Of a stretch of 64,000 nt of DNA, positions 46,828 through 55,122 are shown piece by piece. Both the position numbers and the translations under genes were made by a program. The first letter of the stretch is position 1, and each line of letters begins with the position of its first letter. Source of the DNA: Polyangiaceae bacterium (GTDB lineage Bacteria > Myxococcota_A > Polyangia > Polyangiales > Polyangiaceae); contig JAWKRG010000018.1 in NCBI GenBank assembly GCA_041389725.1, positions 20,174 through 84,173 on the forward strand, in the 5' to 3' direction. The notes under the pieces were generated by a model. The model did no database searches and was not told the origin of the DNA. It saw only the letters and a program-made list of their open reading frames with translations.

Positions 46828-47643
46828 TCAGCGCCCCAGGACGCTGTCGATCCGTCGGAGATGCCCGGACTTGGGGAACGCGCGCGCAAACGCGTCCGCT
46901 TTGGCTTCAGCTTCGGCTCGTCGCCCCAGGCGAACCAGTGCCGTGATCTCCAACACGTCGCGCTCCTGACTGAACACGGAGCGAGGGAAGCTCTGGCGGT
47001 GCTCGCTCACGTAGCCGAGCGCCGCGCTGGGATTCGACGCGACTGCGTCCTGCGCTTTTCGCAGCAACGCCATTTCCGCTGCTCGATCCGCTTTGGGCTC
47101 AGTCGTGGACTGCGGCTTGGCTGACGGTGGGGGCGGTAGCTTGGGCAACTCGTTCAGGGAGACGGTTGGGATGCCATCAGTGCGCGGCGCGTCGGCGCTC
47201 GGCGCTGCAGTGACGGTTGGCGGCGACAGTGGCATCGTCGTGGAGCTCGCCGGCGTAAGGGCCGTGCCTTGCTCGTGTGGCGTCGGGGTCGGCGAGCGGG
47301 CCACCACGATGGCAGCGCCCAGAGCCGCCACGACGACGCCAGCGACGATCGCCTTCGTGCCGAGGGCGGACGAAGCGGCGGCCTTGACGCCTTCGGTGGC
47401 GGTGATCTTGGCGCCTTCGGCCGCCGCGTTTCCGCCGAGCTGTGCGCCCGCGTCGCCTGAGCCGCTCGCGCCGCTGCCGCCCGTCCCACATCCGGCGGGG
47501 GTGAGCTTCGTCGCGAGCGCAGCCGCCAGCGCCGTCATGCGTTCGTCACCAGGCAGTTCGCGTCGCGCCACGCCCAGGGCGCGCGCCAGCATTGGGTCGT
47601 CTTCCACTTGGCCCAGGCGGCGAGGATCTTCGGGGCGCGTCAT
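46828..47643 (-). CDS. Membrane protein of ECF sigma operon, possible anti-sigma factor
   Basis: 271 aa. ATG 47643 overlaps the sigma-factor stop (ATGA). The cytoplasmic N-terminus (MTRPEDPRRLGQVEDDPMLARALGVARREL) could bind sigma. One TM helix (KAIVAGVVVAALGAAIVVA) precedes a Pro/Thr-rich linker and a C-terminal helical TPR-like part (QDAVASNPSAALGYVSEHRQSFP). The position directly after an ECF sigma gene and the topology fit an anti-sigma role, but no ZAS motif is seen. Confidence 0.7.
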   Translation of the reverse strand: MTRPEDPRRLGQVEDDPMLARALGVARRELPGDERMTALAAALATKLTPAGCGTGGSGASGSGDAGAQLGGNAAAEGAKITATEGVKAAASSALGTKAIVAGVVVAALGAAIVVARSPTPTPHEQGTALTPASSTTMPLSPPTVTAAPSADAPRTDGIPTVSLNELPKLPPPPSAKPQSTTEPKADRAAEMALLRKAQDAVASNPSAALGYVSEHRQSFPRSVFSQERDVLEITALVRLGRRAEAEAKADAFARAFPKSGHLRRIDSVLGR

Positions 47644-48215
47644 CCGGCCCACCTTTCTCGCGACGCTCGACGCATGAAGGATTGCACGTGCTCGCGGGCG
47701 GCGTAGAGCCGTGAGTACGCGGTTTGTGGCGGACACTCCAGGGCGCTCGCGACTTCGGTCATCGGGAGTTGCTCGATTTCGAAGAGCACGAACACGGCGC
47801 GCTTGTCGTCATCCAGTTCATCCAGCGCGCGACGCAGCAGCTCCCACGCTTCACGGTCCAGTGCTTCGTTCTGGGGACAACTCGTCGTCGTCCCTTCCGG
47901 CGGCGCGGCGTAGGGCTTTTCGCAACGCGTGCTCGCACGGCGGCGATGCGCGCGGGCGACCCGAACGGCGATGCCGTAGATCCAGGTTCGCAGGGACGAG
48001 CGGCCTTCGAAGTCCGACAGCCGCTGCAGCACGACGAGAAAGACCTCTTGGGACAGGTCGTCCGCGTCGCTCGGAGAGAAGCCAAGGCTGCGGAGAGTGC
48101 GCCAAACGAAAGGCGCGTGCTCGCGGAACAAGTCCGACAGAGCTGCTTCGTCGCTGGCGACGGCTACTGGCCCGGAGAACGCTGCGGCCGTGTGCTCGCT
48201 GGCGCCCTGAGTCAT
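47640..48215 (-). CDS. ECF RNA polymerase sigma factor
   Basis: 191 aa. Region 2 is LFREHAPFVWRTLRSLGFSPSDADDLSQEVFLVVLQRLSDFEGRSSLRTWIYGIAVRVAR, and region 4 is LDDDKRAVFVLFEIEQLPMTEVASALECPPQTAYSRLYAAREHV. The start overlaps the upstream gene stop and its own stop overlaps the downstream gene start, giving a three-gene coupled operon. It probably directs an envelope-related regulon. Confidence 0.93.
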   Translation of the reverse strand: MTQGASEHTAAAFSGPVAVASDEAALSDLFREHAPFVWRTLRSLGFSPSDADDLSQEVFLVVLQRLSDFEGRSSLRTWIYGIAVRVARAHRRRASTRCEKPYAAPPEGTTTSCPQNEALDREAWELLRRALDELDDDKRAVFVLFEIEQLPMTEVASALECPPQTAYSRLYAAREHVQSFMRRASRERWAG

Positions 48216-49267
48216 GGCGGCGGCAGCACCAGCGCCACCCCAAGGCGTCCGCTGAGGGCGATCCAGGGTGGATCGTAGAGCGACCGTTCTTGGCCGTCTT
48301 GGCCACGGTAGGTCAGTTCGTGGTTTCGAAGCGGGAGCAGCAGAGACGCGCCCGCCGTGAAGGCGACGGGGCCGAACGCCATGACGAAGGCGTCGTTGGG
48401 CAATTCGACGTGCGCTGCGAAGCGCTGGCTGTCGAAGTCCCGATCGAACCCCGATGCCATGCTGCGCGAGGAGCCCGCGAGTACGCCCGCGCACAGCCGG
48501 TACGCGAAGCGTGAGCCCGCGTAGCCATATGGACAGAGTGCGATCCCCGCCTGCGCCAGGGACACGTCCACGGAGGCACCCCGTTCGGCGGCAATGGATT
48601 GATCGATCCAGTAGCCCGCGCCCACGCGGATGGGCCAGAAGTGCGGAGGCTCGATCAGCAGTGCGAGGTTCACGCCCCACGCCGGCTCGGGAAACAGTCC
48701 GACGTTGGCACCGACCCCGGCCCCCGCGCGCAGGCGCCACGGTTCCGGCTGCTTGGCGTGCACCGGAACCAGGACGCGTTCCCGCCGTACGATCACTCGA
48801 GGCGGAGCGGGCTTGGCAGCGGGCGGCGCTGGTTCTTGCGTCGCGGGTTTTTCGGGCGGGCTGGTGGCGTCAGGGTCGATGAGCACGGAAACGACGAACA
48901 CCAGGGATTCATCGAGGGCACGACAATCGGCTTCGGCGCTTTCGAGATCGCGTGTGCCCTGCAATTCGCCGGCGCTATCGCGAATCGTGATCTTCGCGCG
49001 ATACGTCGGCGGGTTGCCCTCTCGAGACAGGTACCCTTCGACGGAGACGTCGGCCTCGGCCGCGGAAACGAAGACCTTGCGCTGCAGCCTGTCTTCGACA
49101 CCACGGGCGAGCGCCTGGGTGGAGATACAACCTTCGGCGCCATCCAAACGCACCCAGCTCAATGACGAGGAGCGTGCGTCACTGGCCAGGGCCCGTGACG
49201 TGACCAGGGAAAGGCACGTGAACACGCCGACCAGCGCATGCTTGCGGGTGAACACGGCTTCTGTCAT
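48212..49267 (-). CDS. Secreted outer-membrane-associated protein, first gene of sigma operon
   Basis: 351 aa from ATG 49267. A signal peptide ends near VTSRALAS. A periplasmic domain (VRLDGAEGCISTQALARGVEDRL, DCRALDESLVFVVSVLIDPD) and a Pro/Ala linker follow. The C-terminal strands are Gly/aromatic-rich (RAGAGVGANVGLFPEPAWGVNLALLIEP, FAAHVELPNDAFVMAFGPVAFTAGASLLLPL, SGRLGVALVLPPP), resembling a beta-barrel. Its stop overlaps the sigma factor ATG (ATGA). Confidence 0.75.
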   Translation of the reverse strand: MTEAVFTRKHALVGVFTCLSLVTSRALASDARSSSLSWVRLDGAEGCISTQALARGVEDRLQRKVFVSAAEADVSVEGYLSREGNPPTYRAKITIRDSAGELQGTRDLESAEADCRALDESLVFVVSVLIDPDATSPPEKPATQEPAPPAAKPAPPRVIVRRERVLVPVHAKQPEPWRLRAGAGVGANVGLFPEPAWGVNLALLIEPPHFWPIRVGAGYWIDQSIAAERGASVDVSLAQAGIALCPYGYAGSRFAYRLCAGVLAGSSRSMASGFDRDFDSQRFAAHVELPNDAFVMAFGPVAFTAGASLLLPLRNHELTYRGQDGQERSLYDPPWIALSGRLGVALVLPPP

Positions 49268-49306
49268 AGCAGAATCGCATCGGGGTCGGGTGTCGTGAGA
49301 GTGCCC

Positions 49307-50473
49307 ATGCGTTTGCCGTTCGTTCCTCTGCTGCTTTTGCTGCCCTCGGCGTGCTCCTCGTCCTACGAGGTCGGCCGCTTCGACGCGAGTGGAGGAAGCG
49401 GCGGAAGCAACACGGGCGGCGCAGCGGGCGCCGTCATTGCCCTCGCGCCCTTCGTTTCTCGCCTTGCGCTTGGATCGCAAAGCAGCTGCGTACTCGATGG
49501 CACCGACGTGCGCTGCTTCGGAGGCAATCAGGTGGGCGAGCTGGGCGTTGGCGACGAGAACCTCGGCAGTTCGACGCAGCCGCTGTTGGTCGGCAATCTG
49601 AACGGCGGCGCTCGCGCCGTCTTCGCTGGCGCCGTCGCACACTGCGCCTTGATGAGCGACCGACGCGCGTGGTGTTGGGGGGACAGCGTGTTCGGCCAGT
49701 ATCGAGGCTTGGGCAGCGTTCACGCCATCGCTTTCGCTCCACTGGAAGCACCCGGGCTGTCGACCCTCGCGCAGCTGGCGCTGGGCACCTATTTCCACTG
49801 TGCCCTCGACGCCAACGGGGGCGTGGCATGCTACGGACTCAACAGCGCCGGGCAGCTTGGCAACGGAAGTCTGCAGGACGAGTTCGCGCCCGCCAAGGTG
49901 ATTGGGCTCGGACCGGCGCGCTACGTGAGCGCCTCCATGGCGGGGTTCTTTGCCTGCGCCGTGCTGGCAGATCGCAGTGTCTCGTGTTGGGGAGCCAATG
50001 ATCGCGGTCAGCTCGGCAACGGCTCGACTGTCGATGCATCGCTGCCCGTCGCGGTGCTCGGCCTCAGCTTCGAAGCGAGCGCGGTGGCGGCGGGACGACA
50101 GCACGCGTGCGCGACGGGTGAAGGGAAGATCGCTTGCTGGGGCGCCAACGACCGCGGGCAACTCGGAGTGGGCGTCGGAGCGGATCGCACCACGGCGGTG
50201 GAAGTCGTCGGCGTGCCTGGCCCTGCTTCGATCGCGGCCGGACGCGTGCACAGTTGCGCGCGCACGGATGCCGGGACCATCTACTGCTGGGGCTCGACGG
50301 ATAGCGGCAGCTCGCCAACCGGACCGAAGCAGGTGGTCGACGGCGGGGCCGTGGAAGTGGCCGCTGGGGGAGGTCACAGCTGCGCTTTGCTGCAGGGCGA
50401 TGTCCTGCGCTGCTGGGGCGATGGCAGCACCGGCCAGCTCGGGCTCTATGCGGGCGCAGGAGCCCCGCTCTGA
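49307..50473 (+). CDS. RCC1-repeat lipoprotein
   Basis: 388 aa. Lipoprotein signal LLLLLPSAC (C16) and a short Gly/Ser linker precede seven or so RCC1-like blades of the form H-x-CA...G-x-V-x-CWG-x-N-x-x-GQLG-x-G, for example VSCWGANDRGQLGNGS, IACWGANDRGQLGVGV and LRCWGDGSTGQLGL. It folds as a beta-propeller on the cell surface, a type common in Myxococcota. It is divergent from the sigma operon with 39 bp between starts. Confidence 0.9.
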   Translation: MRLPFVPLLLLLPSACSSSYEVGRFDASGGSGGSNTGGAAGAVIALAPFVSRLALGSQSSCVLDGTDVRCFGGNQVGELGVGDENLGSSTQPLLVGNLNGGARAVFAGAVAHCALMSDRRAWCWGDSVFGQYRGLGSVHAIAFAPLEAPGLSTLAQLALGTYFHCALDANGGVACYGLNSAGQLGNGSLQDEFAPAKVIGLGPARYVSASMAGFFACAVLADRSVSCWGANDRGQLGNGSTVDASLPVAVLGLSFEASAVAAGRQHACATGEGKIACWGANDRGQLGVGVGADRTTAVEVVGVPGPASIAAGRVHSCARTDAGTIYCWGSTDSGSSPTGPKQVVDGGAVEVAAGGGHSCALLQGDVLRCWGDGSTGQLGLYAGAGAPL

Positions 50474-50540
50474 TTCCGACTGCGCTGCGTTCGACACTGG
50501 CCGTCGTATGTACGACCAGCGGGGTCCGGATACCCCCGGG

Positions 50541-50564
50541 GAGCGGCCCGATTTCGGCCCGCTC
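50541..50564. terminator. Probable bidirectional terminator
   Basis: GAGCGGCCCG-ATTT-CGGCCCGCTC (9 of 10 pairs) lies between the convergent RCC1 and somatomedin-B-like genes. A second short palindrome (CCCCCGGGGG) follows near 50,595. Confidence 0.55.
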
Positions 50565-50614
50565 TGGAGGCGTGGGGAAGGTCGGGTGACCCCCCGGGGG
50601 TGCTCCGAGTCCTG

Positions 50615-51478
50615 TCAGTTCTGGAAGCAGTTCGGCAACGACGGGTACTCGCTGCCGTCTCCGCACTGCGCCTGTCCGTTCACGACCACGCAGCCGGTGA
50701 TCCCACAGCTTTGCTTCACCACGCCGCCGTTCACGCAGACGTAGGCGATCTGATCATAGGGGCTCGAGCCATAGCCGCAGCAGCCCTTGCCGTTGTTCGC
50801 TTCGGCGCAGGTCTTGGGTGCCGTGAACATCCAGTTGCTGGACCCGCCGGAGCCCGATCCGCCGGCGCCGCTGCACTCGCTGGCATAGTCACCGCAGCAG
50901 TCGCCGCTCTGTTGGCACTCCGCGTCGCAGTAGCAACCCGCGGGGGCCTTCTTTCCGCAGTAGTCCTTGCAGCTCGCGCCAGCAATCGTTCCTGGCGGGC
51001 AGGCAGACGCGTCCTTCTTGCAGTTGTGGATGATGCTGTAGCCGTCAGCACCGCAAGAAAACGAACCGGTAGTCGCCTGGCACTGCAGGAACGCTTCGGT
51101 CGAGGGCGCGCACTGTCCCGCTGGGATGGTGCACTCCAACTTCGGATCGCAAGTTCCCGGCCCGCAAGCGGAGTTCAGGGCGTTGCAGAAACTCGTGCAC
51201 GCCGCCGAGTCCTTCACGTCGGTGGGCAGCGGCGCTCCGCCCGTTCCCGCGGTGCCGCCGGTGCCCGCGCCGCCAGAGCCGTTGCCGCCGGAGCTCGCGC
51301 CCCCGGGGCCGGCATCACCGGGTGTTCCTCCCGAACCGCCGAAGGCCCCAAAAGCCCCGCTACCGGAGCTGCCCGAGCTGCCCGCGGCGCCGCCACCGCC
51401 GCTTCCACCAGAGCTGGAACACGCAAGCATCGAAACGCAAAGACAAACCAATCCACTGGACCGTATGAACATCGCCAA
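50615..51478 (-). CDS. Gly-rich lipoprotein with somatomedin-B-like Cys domain
   Basis: 287 aa. Lipobox LCVSMLAC (C20), then a Gly/Ser/Ala-rich linker (about 21-85). The Cys-rich body includes CKDYCGKKAPAGCYCDAECQQSGDCCGDYASEC, which has the eight-Cys pattern of a somatomedin B domain. Other disulphide segments are CTSFCNALNSACGPGTC and CAEANNGKGCCGYG. It is likely exposed on the outer surface. Function is unknown. Confidence 0.78.
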   Translation of the reverse strand: MAMFIRSSGLVCLCVSMLACSSSGGSGGGGAAGSSGSSGSGAFGAFGGSGGTPGDAGPGGASSGGNGSGGAGTGGTAGTGGAPLPTDVKDSAACTSFCNALNSACGPGTCDPKLECTIPAGQCAPSTEAFLQCQATTGSFSCGADGYSIIHNCKKDASACPPGTIAGASCKDYCGKKAPAGCYCDAECQQSGDCCGDYASECSGAGGSGSGGSSNWMFTAPKTCAEANNGKGCCGYGSSPYDQIAYVCVNGGVVKQSCGITGCVVVNGQAQCGDGSEYPSLPNCFQN

Positions 51479-51583
51479 GTCCTTCGCAAAAGAAGCCAGA
51501 AAGTGCAGATGAAGGGGTCGAGCTCTGCCCGACGCGCCCCTTAGTGCTCTGGGCGAAGCGACCTTATGAAAAAAAGTTGGACC

Positions 51584-52042
51584 CTACTTGCGCAGCATCA
51601 CGCGCGCTGTTGCGGCTGCTGCGAGTCCGGCGAGGACGTCGTCGAGCATGATGCCCATGCCCTCGGGCTTTGCGTGCTGCACGTCGTCGATGACGCTGGG
51701 CTTGGTGATGTCGAAGACGCGGAACAGGCCCAGGGCCAGCAGCGCGCCACCGACGCCGGTGCTGCCCAGACCCATCGCGATCAGCGCGCCCACGACTTCA
51801 TCGATGACGACGCTCTGGGGATCCTCCACACCCAGGCGTTCGGCTTCGCGCTGCGATGACCACACGCCCACCGCGAACAAGCCCAGCGTGGCCAGCGCGT
51901 AGGGCCCAGCGCCCAATCGACGCAGCATGAAGTGCACAGGCAGCGCACCTATCGAGCCGACGGTGCCGGGAGCCTTGGGAGCCCGGCCACAACCGAACCA
52001 AGTGGCCAGAAGCGTTGCGAAGTTTTCCTGGGGCGGGGTCAC
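51584..52042 (-). CDS. pgpA: Phosphatidylglycerophosphatase A
   Basis: 152 aa membrane protein. FGCGRAPKAPGTVGSIGALPVH, VVIDEVVGALIAM and LFRVFDITKPSVIDDVQHAKPEGMGIMLDDVLAG are the conserved PgpA blocks with acidic residues that bind Mg2+. It makes phosphatidylglycerol from its phosphate in the inner membrane. It stands alone. Confidence 0.92.
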   Translation of the reverse strand: MTPPQENFATLLATWFGCGRAPKAPGTVGSIGALPVHFMLRRLGAGPYALATLGLFAVGVWSSQREAERLGVEDPQSVVIDEVVGALIAMGLGSTGVGGALLALGLFRVFDITKPSVIDDVQHAKPEGMGIMLDDVLAGLAAAATARVMLRK

Positions 52043-52134
52043 GGGGGGGGCTAGGCTAGCACTGAAGTGCGCGTTCTGATTCGGCAGACCTGCGAGCGTG
52101 GACGGGCGTGCGAGGTCGCGGTACAGGGCAGGCC

Positions 52135-53676
52135 ATGAATCCCCGATATGGCTCGATCGTGGTTTTGGCTTTGGCGCTGCCTGCCTGCAATCGCTCGAAG
52201 CCCGAATCGAAAGGGGAGGCCACGACCAGTGCGGTGGCCTCCGCGGCAGCAGCTCCCGGTGCCAGCACTCCCGAGCGCCCCGCGTCCGCGACCGACGACG
52301 CCGTGTGCGAGGTGGTGGAGAGCAAGAACTGGGGCAAGTGGGTCAACGCTCGCACGGGCATCACGCCAAGGATGCTGGGCAAGAACCTGGCTTTGGGCGT
52401 GGCGCTCGGCAACAAGCCTCACGTGGTGATCTTCGACGAGCAGGGCAATGGGCGCATGGTGCAGCCGAAGCCCTACGATGGCTCCCCGCTGGCGGAGGAT
52501 CTCAAGGACAAGAAGAGCCGGCGCGACCTGCAACGCGTGACCCCCGTCGTCGAGGGAGGCGTCACGACCGCCTATGCGGACTATCGCGACAAGCACGCGA
52601 ACGGTCATCGCCGCATCGCTTGCGAGCTCGTCACGGAGCGCCGCCCCGTGCTGCTGTTCGACGGCGAGCCGTTGTTGTCGAAAGAGAAGGCCGACGCGAA
52701 GGACAAGCCCGCTGCGGCTGCCGCCGCCGCCCCGGTGGCTCGCTCGGTGGCGAGCATGGCCCAGGGGCTCAAGGGACGTCTGAAGCTCCCGCGTGCGGTC
52801 GCCGCGGCCCCGAGTGCCGCGCCTGCACCCGCCGCCGACCCGTCCGCCGCCGCGCCCGCGCCCGCGCCTGAGCCCGCCGCGGCCAAGGACCCCAAAGAAG
52901 TGCACCGCGAGATCCGTGACTGCCGCACGATGGTCGACGGTGATGGCACTGTGTGGGCCGTCGGCACCGAGCTCTACGGAGTCGAGCAACCCGCGGGCAC
53001 GAAGTGGACGATGCGGACCTTCGTCGCGCCCGACGCTGGCCGCGGCTATATCATGTTGGATTCCCACTCCCTGCCCGAGTCGCCCAAGGATCCCAAGGAT
53101 CTGCATACCCTCGAGGCCGCCGTAGGTGTGGAACTCGGCAACGCCGAGCACGCGGTCTTCGGTCGCTATCGCGGAAGCCTCTTTGGCTATCATCTCGACA
53201 AGACCTTCCGCTTGCGCGGTGCGCGCAAGACCTATCGTGGTGGCTATCCCGGACTGCCCCGGTTCTTCGCTCAGGGCGGTGACACCCGCATGCTCGTGGG
53301 TCAGAAGGTCGCGGAGGATCGCTGGGACATGCGCTTCGGTCCGCTGAACCTCGCCCTGCCGCGCAGCCTCGAGCCGATCACGTTGGAAGGCCCTGCGACT
53401 TCTGCGGCGGAGCCCTCCGTGGCCAAGGCCGGTACCCAGCGTTGGCTGTCCTACCATCGCGGCTCCCGACGGGACGGCCACCTCGAGCTGGTCCCCGTCA
53501 ACGAAGCGCTGGCGCCCATGGGCAAGGTCTTCGCGGCCACGCCCGAGGGCGAAGAAGTCGCCGAGTCCCACGTGTTTGGCTTGGAAAACGGCAAGGTGTT
53601 GCTCGTCTACATCGCTCAGCAGTCCGGCGCACCAACGCTCAAGAGCCAGCTCTTGAGCTGCACCTTGAAGACCTGA
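52135..53676 (+). CDS. Large lipoprotein of unknown function
   Basis: 513 aa. Lipobox LALALPAC (C18). An N-terminal domain (VCEVVESKNWGKWVNARTGITPRMLGKNLALGVAL) is followed by an Ala/Pro-rich linker (about 195-260). The C-terminal half (about 265-513) has regular beta-strand segments suggestive of a propeller (VWAVGTELYGVEQ, HAVFGRYRGSLFGYHLDKTF, QRWLSYHRGSRRDGHLELVP). No family was recognised. Confidence 0.75.
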   Translation: MNPRYGSIVVLALALPACNRSKPESKGEATTSAVASAAAAPGASTPERPASATDDAVCEVVESKNWGKWVNARTGITPRMLGKNLALGVALGNKPHVVIFDEQGNGRMVQPKPYDGSPLAEDLKDKKSRRDLQRVTPVVEGGVTTAYADYRDKHANGHRRIACELVTERRPVLLFDGEPLLSKEKADAKDKPAAAAAAAPVARSVASMAQGLKGRLKLPRAVAAAPSAAPAPAADPSAAAPAPAPEPAAAKDPKEVHREIRDCRTMVDGDGTVWAVGTELYGVEQPAGTKWTMRTFVAPDAGRGYIMLDSHSLPESPKDPKDLHTLEAAVGVELGNAEHAVFGRYRGSLFGYHLDKTFRLRGARKTYRGGYPGLPRFFAQGGDTRMLVGQKVAEDRWDMRFGPLNLALPRSLEPITLEGPATSAAEPSVAKAGTQRWLSYHRGSRRDGHLELVPVNEALAPMGKVFAATPEGEEVAESHVFGLENGKVLLVYIAQQSGAPTLKSQLLSCTLKT

Positions 53677-53677
53677 C

Positions 53678-53706
53678 TTGACTCCAAGTCCACGGAATCC
53701 ATAGAT
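53678..53706 (+). promoter_or_regulatory. Possible promoter of the RND efflux operon
   Basis: TTGACT, a 17-bp spacer and ATAGAT lie just after the preceding stop and 184 bp before the adaptor ATG. The -10 match is only partial. Confidence 0.3.
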
Positions 53707-53889
53707 TTGCGCAGCCCAGGGCTTGCGGTCCCGACCGCCTAGCTCAAGCTACGGTTCAACGACTGACGGCGGTCGGTCATCCCGGGCGGCGCGCTTGCCG
53801 GCAGTACGGGCGCAAGCGGCGCAGCCACACCGAGGACTCATGCTCATTGCAGATGGCAGGTGGTTCATGCGCCCAGACGGAGCGCCGTC

Positions 53890-55122
53890 ATGAGCGTGGG
53901 GCGCAAGATCTTGCGGGCCATTCCGCCCATCCTCGCGCTGTTCGTCGGCGTCGCGATCATGGGTGTGATGATCAAGACCCGCCCGCAAGCAGAAAAGAAG
54001 GCTCGCGAGGAGCGCGGTGCGCTGGTGAAGACCGCCAAGGTGCACAGCATTCGGGAACGAGTGCGCGTCGTCGAGGGCGGCATCGTCATCCCCGCGGAGC
54101 AGATCACCGCGCAACCCGAAGCCGCTGGCCGTGTCGTGTGGCAGCACCCGGAGCTCGTGCCCGGCGGTCGGTTCAAGAAGGGCGACGTGCTAGTGCGCAT
54201 CGACGCTCGGGACTACCGGTTGGCGCTGCGGCAGCAGAGCGCCAACGTGAACCGCGCCCAGCTGGAGCTCAAGCTGGAGTCCGCGCGCAAAGAAATCGCG
54301 AAGGAAGAGTGGGCGATCATCGGCGAAGACCAGCGCTCTTCGGCCGAAGGCAAAGCCCTGGCTCTGCGCGAGCCCCAACTCGAGGCGGCCCAGGCCAATT
54401 TGGAGGCCGCCCAGAGCGCGCGCGCCCAGGCCAAGCTCGCCGTGTCCAAGACGACGCTGCGCGCTCCCTTCAACGGCTTCGTAAAGGCAGAGGCGGTGGA
54501 CATAGGGCAGCTGGTCACACCGCAGACACCCCTGGCCACGCTAGTGGGCACCGACGAGTTCTGGGTGCAGGTGTCCGTGCCCGTGGATCGCTTGGGCGTG
54601 ATGGACATTCCCGGTTGGAACGCGAAGACGGGGTCGAAGGCGATCATCGCGCAAGAAGTGGCGGGCCAGCGCGTCGAGCGCGAGGGCAAAGTGGTGCGCT
54701 TGATGGGCGATCTGGATCCCGTTGGACGCATGGCGCGGGTGCTCGTCGCGATCGAGGATCCTTTCGGACTGAAGATGGCCAAGGCCAAGGCCAGTGAGTC
54801 TGCGCCGGAGCCCGCGGGGGAGCTGCCGCTGCTCCTGGGTGCGTACGTGGAAGTGGCGATCGAGGCACGGATCAGTGACGAAGTCATCGAGGTCCCCCGA
54901 CTCGCACTGCACGACGGAGACAGCGTCTACGTCTTCGGCAAAGACGGCCGTCTGGGAGTGCGCACGGTGAAGGTAGCGTGGCGCCGTGCAGATACCGTGT
55001 TGGTGCGCGAAGGGCTGACGTCGGGGGAGGAAGTCGTCGTCAGTCGCTTGCCGAGCGCCGTGCCTGGCATGCGCCTGCGCAAGGCCCCGGAAGACGAAAA
55101 GACCGTCTTGGGTCAAAAATGA
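53890..55122 (+). CDS. RND efflux periplasmic adaptor (membrane fusion protein)
   Basis: 410 aa from ATG 53890. One N-terminal TM (PILALFVGVAIMGVMI) anchors it. The lipoyl domain halves (AAGRVVWQHPELVPGGRFKKGDVLVRID and LRAPFNGFVKAEAVDIGQLVTP) flank a coiled-coil hairpin (LELKLESARKEIAKEE...LEAAQANLEAAQ). Beta-barrel and membrane-proximal parts follow. The stop overlaps the transporter start (ATGA). Together they form an inner-membrane pump. No TolC-like gene is adjacent. Confidence 0.92.
   Translation: MSVGRKILRAIPPILALFVGVAIMGVMIKTRPQAEKKAREERGALVKTAKVHSIRERVRVVEGGIVIPAEQITAQPEAAGRVVWQHPELVPGGRFKKGDVLVRIDARDYRLALRQQSANVNRAQLELKLESARKEIAKEEWAIIGEDQRSSAEGKALALREPQLEAAQANLEAAQSARAQAKLAVSKTTLRAPFNGFVKAEAVDIGQLVTPQTPLATLVGTDEFWVQVSVPVDRLGVMDIPGWNAKTGSKAIIAQEVAGQRVEREGKVVRLMGDLDPVGRMARVLVAIEDPFGLKMAKAKASESAPEPAGELPLLLGAYVEVAIEARISDEVIEVPRLALHDGDSVYVFGKDGRLGVRTVKVAWRRADTVLVREGLTSGEEVVVSRLPSAVPGMRLRKAPEDEKTVLGQK

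Noticed and set aside
49268..50497. Long extension of the secreted protein gene antisense to the RCC1 gene
   Set aside because: It is a shadow of the RCC1 repeats; a clear signal peptide starts at 49,267.
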